Positions 1-4,996 of a DNA stretch of 7,462 nucleotides are shown here, piece after piece (the stretch's first letter is position 1; each line of letters opens with the position of its first letter). The position numbers and the translations under genes are program-made. Source of the stretch: JAEXNA01 sp050486105 (GTDB taxonomy: Bacteria; Vulcanimicrobiota; Xenobia; Xenobiales; JADMJV01). A model generated the notes under the pieces. The model had not been told where the DNA came from. It did not search any database and was given only the letters and a program-made list of their open reading frames with translations. Location of the stretch: NCBI GenBank assembly GCA_050486105.1, contig JBJHCR010000309.1:1-7462 (forward strand), given 5' to 3'.

Positions 1-70
1 TACTTGCAGTAAGGTGCAGTGCTCCGAAGCCCGTAATACCTAGTTGTATTTCGAATGAGGAGCGCTGTGC

Positions 71-178
71 ATGACTGTGAGTAGGGGCGATTTCAGTTTG
101 AGAGGGTTTCCGGCCAGCCTCCTAGTGGACCTGTGGGCATTCACTCGAGATCTCAAGAAAGGTGTGATTCTCGAGTAA
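71..178 (+). pseudogene. Short ORF resembling the N-terminus of a PATAN/DUF4388 domain, apparently truncated
   Basis: A 35-codon ORF starts at an ATG preceded by a strong SD (GAGGAG at 57-62, 8-nt spacer) and ends at TAA. The peptide begins MTVSRGDFSLRGFPASLLVD and ends KKGVILE. The spacing of its G-x-F, F-P, L-L-x-x-L and K-x-G-V-hydrophobic elements resembles the opening helix and first strand of PATAN (DUF4388) domains, which are usually about 100 residues and occur in signalling proteins. The stop falls where the domain should continue, and no reading frame immediately downstream restores it, so this is either a broken gene or a genuinely tiny protein. Its last 26 bases overlap the 3' end of the convergent 118-aa gene. 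The SD is directly visible; the family link is recognition by eye from a short peptide and could be chance. Confidence 0.33.
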
Positions 179-509
179 AGCTGTCCCGATCGACACGGGC
201 TCCAAAGGTGTCTTGAAGCGCCATAACCAAAGCCGGAACCATGCTGTTCGAGCTGGACAAAGGTCCGGTTTCGTAAGCCTCACTCGAAAGTTCGACCCTA
301 TCGGTACGAGGAGTCCGAGCGACCCCGGAGCGTTGGCATTGAGACCCTCTCTGCGAAGACTGCGCTTGAAGTTGAGCGGAAAGGAGTGGATGCACGGCCT
401 CAGAGACTCTCGACTGAAGCCCAACGTGTCGATCGAATCTTTCGGGCTGCTCGTAGCCACCGAAACGGTTGAAACGGTCCGACTCTATTGCCCCTAACAT
501 CACGCCCAT
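153..509 (-). CDS. Small hydrophilic protein of unknown function (118 aa)
   Basis: The best-supported gene in the first kilobase. The ATG at 509 follows a strong SD (GGAGGAG, complement of 517-523) with a 9-nt spacer from GGAGG. The product begins MGVMLGAIESDRFNRFGGYE and is rich in Ser, Arg and Gln, with no signal peptide or membrane segment, so it is probably cytoplasmic or exported by a non-Sec route. The middle (about 40-90) looks disordered. Residues 70-78 read DRVELSSEA, resembling the D-x-V-x-L-S-x-x-A motif of FlgM-type anti-sigma factors and some secreted flagellar or type III proteins. That short match is weak evidence of function. The segment at 90-103 (MVPALVMALQDTFG) could form a short amphipathic helix. 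The leader contains a perfect inverted repeat (544-608) and a TGTAAC box. Overlapping ORFs in other frames lack a comparable SD. Confidence 0.6.
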   Translation of the reverse strand: MGVMLGAIESDRFNRFGGYEQPERFDRHVGLQSRVSEAVHPLLSAQLQAQSSQRGSQCQRSGVARTPRTDRVELSSEAYETGPLSSSNSMVPALVMALQDTFGARVDRDSFTRESHLS

Positions 510-543
510 AACTTTTCTCCTCCGTGGCCAGATCTTCTAGAGT

Positions 544-608
544 TGTCTGGCGGTCGAGGTCGCCCTGAGTGGCTACTCGACTACACTCTTACCTTATCGC
601 GCCAGACA
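544..608 (-). repeat. Perfect 9-bp inverted repeat in the leader of the 118-aa gene
   Basis: TGTCTGGCG at 544-552 is the exact reverse complement of 600-608, with 47 nt between. The inner arm lies about 20 nt upstream of the SD of the 118-aa gene. If transcription starts near 607, as the TGTAAC box would predict, the outer arm would be the very 5' end of the mRNA. It may be an RNA hairpin or a paired protein-binding site. The loop contains GCGATAAGG on the minus strand. Confidence 0.4.
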
Positions 609-614
609 GGGATA

Positions 615-643
615 AGAATTGGTCCTGCCCGGAAAAAGTTACA
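615..643 (-). promoter_or_regulatory. Candidate promoter of the 118-aa gene (TGTAAC-17-AATTCT)
   Basis: On the minus strand TGTAAC (643-638) is followed after 17 nt by AATTCT (620-615), about 100-130 nt upstream of the ATG at 509. The TGTAAC half matches the box upstream of the 500-aa gene and of the plus-strand operon, with TTTTGTAAC shared exactly with the latter. ECF-type sigma factors recognise -35 elements containing AAC, for example TGTAAC for Bacillus SigX/SigV, but the usual CGWC -10 is absent here. The site is seen; its function is inferred. Confidence 0.35.
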
Positions 644-741
644 AAAACATGAACACTTTGAAAATCTCTTCTTCACCAAGTCGTGCTTTTGAAGTGATCA
701 CCGAGACAGGATCGTGATCTGGAGACAGCGGAAGCTGCCGG

Positions 742-770
742 AAAAAATTCCAATATGCTCATATTAGGAA
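742..770 (-). terminator. Candidate Rho-independent terminator, minus strand
   Basis: Read on the minus strand, TTCC-t-AATATG and CATATTGGAA form a 10-bp stem with one bulge, followed at once by TTTTTT (complement of 742-747). A second GC hairpin, ACGGGG/CCCCGT (770-786), lies just before it. This would end transcripts arriving from the 1221-1991 gene, placing the 848-1108 element in that gene's 3' untranslated region if there is no earlier stop. The stem is AT-rich and the loop tight, so efficiency is doubtful. Confidence 0.35.
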
Positions 771-847
771 CGGGGCCCGTCCCCGTGAACCCGAGTACCC
801 GAGCGCCCGCCTTTGAGTGAAAGGTGTGGGACGTTGTCAAGTCTACG

Positions 848-1108
848 GCTTGACCTCGATCCACCGTATAAAACTCGTTTCGGGCGCAGATCCATCCACA
901 GAGCCTGCGTCGTTTTCACCGATTTGACACCCCCCCTTCGGGGGGTACCCGAACGTAGCGCTGCTACGCCTCCCGGGTACCCGCGTGCGGGTGAACCAGC
1001 TCAACTCCTGGGCTCTGCGGCGCCTGTCACCCAACTTCGTTGGGTACCCGACCCTGCGGGCGGGTACCCGCCTCGGACTTCGCTTTAGACGGTGGATCGA
1101 GGTTGAGC
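848..1108 (+). other. Multi-hairpin element closed by a 24-bp stem; candidate structured RNA or non-autonomous repeat
   Basis: Bases 848-872 pair with 1084-1108 over 25 positions: 22 Watson-Crick pairs, two G-T wobbles (851-1105, 852-1104) and one A-G mismatch (868-1088). The core 853-867/1089-1103 is a perfect 15-bp inverted repeat. Nested inside are 899-905/1011-1017 (7 bp, extendable past one mismatch by two pairs) and 915-920/990-995 (6 bp). Local hairpins are 932-936/941-945 with a TTCG loop, 954-959/963-968, 1029-1035/1039-1045, and 1045-1050/1061-1066 with an inner CCC/GGG. The fold is properly nested, and most wobbles (though not the 898-1018 A-C mismatch) favour plus-strand RNA, hence the strand given. 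No convincing ORF with an SD lies inside, and no flanking target-site duplication is evident. It could be a noncoding RNA, a 3'-UTR structure or a MITE-like DNA element; I recognise no known family. Confidence 0.55.
930..1072. repeat. Cluster of four GGGTACCC palindromes
   Basis: The 8-bp palindrome GGGTACCC occurs at 943-950, 975-982, 1042-1049 and 1062-1069, each followed by G. The last copy sits in a 14-bp perfect palindrome, GGCGGGTACCCGCC (1059-1072). A related TACCCG lies outside the element at 796-801. Each copy abuts a hairpin arm, as in palindromic repeats built from short hairpin units. Confidence 0.6.
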
Positions 1109-1220
1109 AGGACCGAGCTCACGAGCACCCTCTGGGCGTTCGACAATCGTAAGCGAGGCACGATATCCCCAGAAGGATGGACCTGTGCTCAGTGGGGTGC
1201 AGAACCTTCGGACGAGCCTC

Positions 1221-1991
1221 CTAGCTCATGTTGCCCATGGGAGAGTTGATCATCGGTGGGCCAAGGCTCAGGGGCCCAGGACTGAAGCGAACAGCTCTTG
1301 AGATATCATGAGCTTTTTCCAACCATGGCTTGAGGTCCTCAGAGCAGGCTGGTTCCTCAAGCCTAGCCCCCAGTGCTTCGATCAGCTGCTCCTGTTCCGA
1401 CTCCTGGAGAACTCGACGCTCTCCCCCGGAAACCAAAGGGTGGGACCCTAAGCTGCTCAAGACGAGACCGTCCTTGCTCAGCGGAGAGACTCCGGGGACC
1501 AGCGGCTCGAGTCCAAAACTGTCATTGTTGAAGTCAAGCTCAAAATGGCCTTCGGGACTTAGAAATCTGAGGCCGTGGGACCCAGAGAGGTCTCGGGCTC
1601 TCCAGCTGACCTCAACCGGAACTTGAGTATCAGCCACAGCCTTCCATAAGGGAGCAAGCCCCGCAGCACCAGAGATCTCATCGGTTTCAAGGGTGCCGAC
1701 CTTGAGCTCTTCCAAGAAGAGCGGAGCATTTGGGGGAAAAGCGATAGCCTGCTGGCCTTCCAGGCAACGCTGGTTTGCCTTACCACTCTTGGCCGAGGTC
1801 GCTGCCTTATCGAGGCGCCTCTCAGTTTCGGGCTCCTTCCCGTTGGAGACGGAGACGGCAGATCCCCCTTCTAAATGAACCCCAGGAGAGAAAACATCAA
1901 TCACGTAGCTTGGACAGGACCCCTGGTCCGGAGAAGAACGAATTGGGTGAGTCGCAGTCTGGGGATAGGCAGCTATGGCTGAAATGATCAT
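1221..1991 (-). CDS. Hypothetical protein of unknown family (256 aa)
   Basis: I do not recognise a family. The start at 1991 is chosen because GGAG (complement of 1997-2000) lies 5 nt upstream. An in-frame ATG at 2021 adds ten residues (MDPIRLFGAE) but has no SD. The product begins MIISAIAAYPQTATHPIRSS, which is too polar for a convincing signal peptide. Using 256-aa numbering, roughly 1-80 is low-complexity and probably disordered. The middle (about 85-180) has alternating hydrophobic and acidic residues suggestive of a beta-rich fold, including the segment RFLSPEGHFELDFNNDSFGL. Near 195-230 is a charged helical stretch with many Glu residues (ESEQEQLIEALGARLEE), and the tail is Pro/Gly/Ser-rich. 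It stands alone on its strand, and the hairpin element 848-1108 lies downstream. It could be another secreted protein like those at 3103-6073, but nothing shows this directly. Confidence 0.6.
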   Translation of the reverse strand: MIISAIAAYPQTATHPIRSSPDQGSCPSYVIDVFSPGVHLEGGSAVSVSNGKEPETERRLDKAATSAKSGKANQRCLEGQQAIAFPPNAPLFLEELKVGTLETDEISGAAGLAPLWKAVADTQVPVEVSWRARDLSGSHGLRFLSPEGHFELDFNNDSFGLEPLVPGVSPLSKDGLVLSSLGSHPLVSGGERRVLQESEQEQLIEALGARLEEPACSEDLKPWLEKAHDISRAVRFSPGPLSLGPPMINSPMGNMS

Positions 1992-2072
1992 CTCGGCTCC
2001 AAATAATCTGATGGGGTCCATAGTAGAGGGACTCGAAGGAACTTGACTGGTAGCCGAATCGAACTCATTGCA

Positions 2073-2102
2073 ATTCTATGAACCCACTGTAAAGGCTTGC
2101 AG
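2073..2102 (-). promoter_or_regulatory. Possible sigma-70-type promoter for the 1221-1991 gene
   Basis: On the minus strand TAGAAT (2078-2073) matches the -10 consensus at five of six positions. A poor -35, CTGCAA (2102-2097), lies 18 nt upstream. A start near 2066 would give a leader of about 75 nt to the ATG at 1991. Confidence 0.25.
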
Positions 2103-2371
2103 GTCGCCTTGAAGAGTCCGAGCTTCGACGCCCGCACATTCCCTATCAGGTCCGTGAAGTCCAAGTTCGAAAAGAGACAAGGATGGTCACTTCAAGATTC
2201 AGGCGGACTACGGTATGTACTGGATCTGCTACCTCGAAGGCCAAGGAATGGTCCCCTGAGACCTACCATGGACAAGGCAAACACAAAAGGGTGAAAGTTC
2301 GATTGCAGTTGGGTGACGGGTGCGTGATGAACGAGTCTCTCAATGAGGAGATTGATTCAGCAGCTTCCTAG
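2093..2371 (+). pseudogene. Possible frameshifted coding remnant
   Basis: The 2022-2367 interval has no gene with a good start. On the plus strand, the frame open from 2093 to the TAG at 2369-2371 reads protein-like at both ends (for example HIPYQVREVQVRKET around 2135-2180, and HKRVKVRLQLGDGCVMNESL near 2280-2340). Between them a different frame is the protein-like one: from about 2179 it reads KDGHFKIQADYGMYWICYLE before stopping at TGA after codons for GMVP. Joining the frames near 2180 gives a smooth sequence, so two frameshifts in a decayed gene are conceivable. There is no SD or in-frame ATG at the beginning. This is a judgement from residue patterns only, and chance is a real alternative. 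Confidence 0.2.
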
Positions 2372-3054
2372 GGCTCCGTCAGCCAATGAGTGGCCTGGAC
2401 CTCGTTCCAAGTCAAGTGCCCATGAAGGTTGTGGAGCATGGGCTCAAGGCTATACTTCACAAACCCGGTGAGCCGTTCTAGGGATTCTTGAATCACAAAT
2501 TGGTTGCCCCCATCGAGGTCGACGTAGATGAAACCGCGCATCCTTCCCAATTCGTTCACAAGCGGGACAAACATGATCGAACCCAACCCTGTCAAAAGCA
2601 CGCTCACCCGCTCGCCATATTCTGGATCGTTGCGAGGATCGTGCACCACTTGAGGAGATTTGCTGGCCAGGAAATTCTTCAACATCTCAAAGCTTATCTC
2701 TCCCGTGGTCCAAAGCTTCTCACTATTTTCAAGACCGAGGGTGCGACCATAGCCATCATAGAGAACCAAGGCTCGTTTTGCCTGGAGTTCATCGCTCACA
2801 AAACTGAGGGCCCGCTCGAGCAAAAGGGACATTATTCGCCGATCCATAGGGTGCTCGGTTCGAGTTTGCCCAATGTACGACCTGTCAAGGCCAAGAGTTT
2901 TGTCCGAAACTGTTTGGCGAAGACTCTGAGATGATTGCCCCTGCCTAATCGAAGGACATTGTGTGGATAGTCCAAGTCGAGGAACTCCTGGGTCAAGCGT
3001 CCGCTGGGTTGCCGTTACCTCTGGAACAGAGACTGAGCAAAGCCTCTCGTCCAT
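2368..3054 (-). CDS. GAF-domain protein
   Basis: A single GAF (small-ligand or signal-sensing) domain, probably cytoplasmic. Counting from a TTG at 3075, residues 77-100 form the entry helix (MDRRIMSLLLERALSFVSDE), then strand RALVLYDGYG, the central helix ISFEMLKNFL, the PQVVHDPRNDPEY segment, GSIMFVPLVN and GFIYVDLDGG, ending in a helix near 195-217. These are the standard GAF landmarks, close to GAF units attached to FHA or sigma-54 regulators. Here no output domain follows. The start is uncertain: TTG at 3075, ATG at 3054 (used here) and ATG at 2847 all lack an SD, and the first two lie in a strong hairpin. Starting at 2847 would leave a lone GAF domain of 159 aa. Residues before 77 look disordered. 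The ORF is in the same frame as the 500-aa gene upstream, separated by its TAA. Antisense ORFs here are shadows. Confidence 0.75.
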   Translation of the reverse strand: MDERLCSVSVPEVTATQRTLDPGVPRLGLSTQCPSIRQGQSSQSLRQTVSDKTLGLDRSYIGQTRTEHPMDRRIMSLLLERALSFVSDELQAKRALVLYDGYGRTLGLENSEKLWTTGEISFEMLKNFLASKSPQVVHDPRNDPEYGERVSVLLTGLGSIMFVPLVNELGRMRGFIYVDLDGGNQFVIQESLERLTGFVKYSLEPMLHNLHGHLTWNEVQATHWLTEP

Positions 3055-3071
3055 GCGGACAAGAGGCTTTG
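3038..3071 (-). terminator. Strong hairpin 32 nt after the 500-aa gene (terminator-like, weak U-tract)
   Basis: Bases 3038-3052 pair with 3057-3071: fourteen Watson-Crick pairs, one C-A mismatch (3048-3061) and the 4-nt loop 3053-3056. On the minus strand it begins about 32 nt after the stop of the 500-aa gene and ends GGCTTTGCTC, so only three Ts follow. It could be a terminator or an mRNA 3'-end stabiliser. It also covers two of the three possible starts of the GAF gene. Confidence 0.45.
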
Positions 3072-3102
3072 ACAAGGGAGCAGAACGCGAGCTAAGCTGA
3101 GG

Positions 3103-4605
3103 TTATTCAAGGCCTACAATTGGAGTGATGTGATTTCTGATCGGGGAGACCGTAACCACACTCCCGGGTACCAGAACTGTCCCGGCTTCAATACCGAAGC
3201 GCTCTACGTACTCGGCCAACACAGCTTCCATATCTCCGAACCGTGAAGTGCTATCTTGGTTCCTACTAATGAAGTCCTCGAGAGTAATCGGCTCTTCTAT
3301 GAGACGATGGTTTGCCGATGGAAGACGCTGCTCTTCGGCTCCGAATTGCCGATAGTGCTCAAACCCGGAAGAAATGTGTCCGGCTTCCACCGCTGCGGCA
3401 ACGTCGGGGTTGCGGGCCAAGTAGAAGGCTTCGTCGAAATCTGCGTTAGGATTTCTCCCCTCGGCCTCCCCGTACATCTCGAAATGGTCGCGACCTGAAG
3501 CTATCGCCCCACTCGCCACAGCCGCTGCCACATCGGGATTGCTCTGTAGATAGAAATCTTCGTCGAAATCCAGGGGATCGGGCACCAGCGATGTCGGGGG
3601 TGAAGCCACTTCCAGCCCGCTCTCGGCTGCATCCCGCTCGATCAGTTGGTTATTGATTTCAACCTGCTGCCGAATGCTGTCTCGATCAGCGGACAGATCG
3701 AGGGGGGAGATATCAGAGTCGCCGGTCTCAGGACCCCCTTCGACGCCACCAAGGCGCTGGAGCAGGGCCGCTTCCGCTTGTTCTACGGTCAGACCACTAT
3801 CGAGGCTATCCACCACAAACTCGAGATCTTCAAGCGAGAAGACGCTTTCGTCTCTATTCGTTCCGGTGAACTGATCTCCCACCTTGGCCAACAGATTCTT
3901 GGCCCTGTCGGCCTCAACATTGCTCTGGTCGAATCTGGTAATATCGTTCACACTGAGCCGACCGTCTCCACTGCTATCTAGGGCGGCAAAGGTCTCGGGG
4001 TCGGTGAAGATGGACACGCTGTCAGCGAAGGCATCCGCTCTCTGGCGATTCTCCGCGTTCTGATTTAGTCGGTCGAGCAACTCCGCCTCAGCATCTTCCA
4101 CTGTTCGACCTGACTCGAGCTCTCGGTTGACGAACTCGAGATCCTCAAGGGAAAAAATTCCTGCGTTCCGGTCAGTGCCGGAGAACTCATCACCTACTCG
4201 AGCAAGTAGGTTCTTGGCTCTATCAGCTCCCGCATCAGACTGGTCATAACCTGTAATATCGTTTACGCTCAGCCGGCCATCACCGCCAGAGTCCAGACTC
4301 TCGAAGGTCTCAGGGTCGGCAAAGATCGAGACGCTCTCAGCGGTCGCTGCCGATTCCTGACGCTTTGCTGCGATTTCTTGTAGTCGCTCGGCCAACTCTT
4401 GTCCGGAGAGACTGCCTGGAAGCCGATTGCTGGCCGGTCCGTCCAAGTCGTACGAGAACTGAAAAGTGGCCTCTTCAGAAACCAGCTCGGCACTGCGGTC
4501 CTGGCGAACCGCCGGCTCCGGTGCCGAAGTCGATTCAGTTGCTTTGAGACGGACCGCCGGGGTGATCGCGGCAAAGGTAGTACTGGGGGTTGCTGTGGTT
4601 TCCAT
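3103..4605 (-). CDS. Repeat protein with duplicated EF-hand modules and two NPDV repeats, putative secreted protein (500 aa)
   Basis: The ATG at 4605 has a clear SD (AGGAG, complement of 4611-4615, 5-nt spacer). Residues 1-45 are Thr/Ser/Ala/Pro-rich with no Sec signal. Two modules follow, about 91-180 and 196-285, with roughly 65 of 90 residues identical by hand alignment. Each has an EF-hand loop, DSGGDGRLSVND (105-116) and DSSGDGRLSVND (210-221), then a degenerate second loop ending in FSLEDLEF. Position 3 of the loops is Gly or Ser rather than Asp/Asn, so calcium affinity may be modest. Residues 347-387 and 389-430 are two repeats of the FYL-x-x-NPDVAAAV-x-x-G-x-x-SG-x-x-H-x-x-x-G-x-x-x-x-R type seen in bacterial surface and exported proteins. 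The tail (440-500) is of unknown fold. The Ser/Thr-rich leader and EF-like pairs recall type III-secreted proteins, but that is inference. Export by another non-Sec route, or a cytoplasmic role, remains possible. Confidence 0.85.
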   Translation of the reverse strand: METTATPSTTFAAITPAVRLKATESTSAPEPAVRQDRSAELVSEEATFQFSYDLDGPASNRLPGSLSGQELAERLQEIAAKRQESAATAESVSIFADPETFESLDSGGDGRLSVNDITGYDQSDAGADRAKNLLARVGDEFSGTDRNAGIFSLEDLEFVNRELESGRTVEDAEAELLDRLNQNAENRQRADAFADSVSIFTDPETFAALDSSGDGRLSVNDITRFDQSNVEADRAKNLLAKVGDQFTGTNRDESVFSLEDLEFVVDSLDSGLTVEQAEAALLQRLGGVEGGPETGDSDISPLDLSADRDSIRQQVEINNQLIERDAAESGLEVASPPTSLVPDPLDFDEDFYLQSNPDVAAAVASGAIASGRDHFEMYGEAEGRNPNADFDEAFYLARNPDVAAAVEAGHISSGFEHYRQFGAEEQRLPSANHRLIEEPITLEDFISRNQDSTSRFGDMEAVLAEYVERFGIEAGTVLVPGSVVTVSPIRNHITPIVGLE

Positions 4606-4612
4606 ATTTTCT

Positions 4613-4671
4613 CCTACATCAAGCGAGTTTCTATATCTTGTTTACAGGTCCAAGCATATCCGGGATGTAGG
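4613..4671 (-). promoter_or_regulatory. Inverted repeat overlapping the SD of the 500-aa gene
   Basis: CCTACATC at 4613-4620 is the exact reverse complement of GATGTAGG at 4664-4671 (43-nt spacer). On the minus strand the inner arm, GATGTAGG, runs directly into AG, forming the SD AGGAG. If transcription starts upstream of 4671, as the TGTAAC box suggests, the mRNA could pair the two arms and mask most of the SD. The alternative is a pair of operator half-sites. Confidence 0.35.
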
Positions 4672-4687
4672 CCTCTCAGGTGGAATC

Positions 4688-4725
4688 CTAATTTTTGTTA
4701 TTAAGAAAGTGTTACATCACGGTAA
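4688..4725 (-). promoter_or_regulatory. Candidate promoter/operator of the 500-aa gene (TTACCGT-2-TGTAACA)
   Basis: The minus strand reads TTACCGT (4725-4719), GA, TGTAACA (4716-4710), then AATTAG (4693-4688) 17 nt after TGTAAC. The fourteen specified bases and the 2-nt gap are identical to 6383-6398, upstream of the opposite-strand operon. An AT-rich block (ATTTAAAATTTGGG) lies directly upstream and could act as an UP-like element. Confidence 0.4.
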
Positions 4726-4749
4726 ATCCCAAATTTTAAATCTCGAGGG

Positions 4750-4807
4750 CCCGGCTGCTCCCGAGGCCTTGGATATCCCTAACGAAGGCACGACAACCCC
4801 AGCCGGG
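4750..4807. repeat. Nested inverted repeat between the 358-aa and 500-aa genes
   Basis: CCCGGCTG (4750-4757) pairs with CAGCCGGG (4800-4807). Inside it GCCTT (4766-4770) pairs with AAGGC (4785-4789), and the GGATATCC palindrome sits in the loop. No T-run follows on either strand, so it is not an obvious terminator. It lies upstream of the candidate promoter of the 500-aa gene. Confidence 0.35.
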
Positions 4808-4941
4808 ATGGAGCCTTGCTTGACTGCAGAACGTTCGGGCGAACGCCTTGGCTTTGGCCTGGCACCCTAAAGGATACCGTGAGGGGCCCAAACAGCCAGA
4901 ATGCCCCTTGAGCATTGCACCTGCCTTGGAAACAAGAAAAA

Positions 4942-4967
4942 CCGGGCGGCTCATGGTGCTGCCCGGC
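4942..4967 (-). terminator. Rho-independent terminator of the 358-aa gene
   Basis: About 30 nt past the stop at 4997, the minus strand forms CCGGGC-x-GC / GC-x-GCCCGG around a 7-nt loop (pairs 4942-4950 with 4958-4966), immediately followed by GGTTTTTCTTGTTT. A GC-rich stem with a U-tract is a textbook intrinsic terminator, and its position fits the 358-aa gene. Confidence 0.8.
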
Positions 4968-4996
4968 TTTGGTATTGTTTGAGCCTAGGCGTGGTG

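Noticed and set aside
122..460. Other ORFs overlapping the 118-aa gene (minus 122-460, plus 213-497)
   Set aside because: I see no comparable SD for them; the 153-509 frame has GGAGGAG at good spacing.
930..1072. CRISPR-like array suggested by repeated GGGTACCC
   Set aside because: The repeats are only 8 bp, irregularly spaced (20-67 bp) and embedded in hairpins; there are no spacer-sized unique units or cas genes.
848..1108. Retron ncRNA or group II intron as an explanation of the flanking inverted repeat
   Set aside because: No reverse transcriptase ORF lies downstream or nearby, and I see no domain V-like hairpin.
848..1108. Insertion sequence with terminal inverted repeats
   Set aside because: Too short for a transposase, none is encoded, and no direct repeats flank the ends.
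2488..2934. Plus-strand 148-codon ORF
   Set aside because: It lies antisense to the clearly recognisable GAF domain.
3163..3174. CTCCCGGGTACC inside the 500-aa gene, similar to part of the palindrome cluster
   Set aside because: A single copy within conserved-looking coding sequence, with no hairpin around it; chance is adequate.
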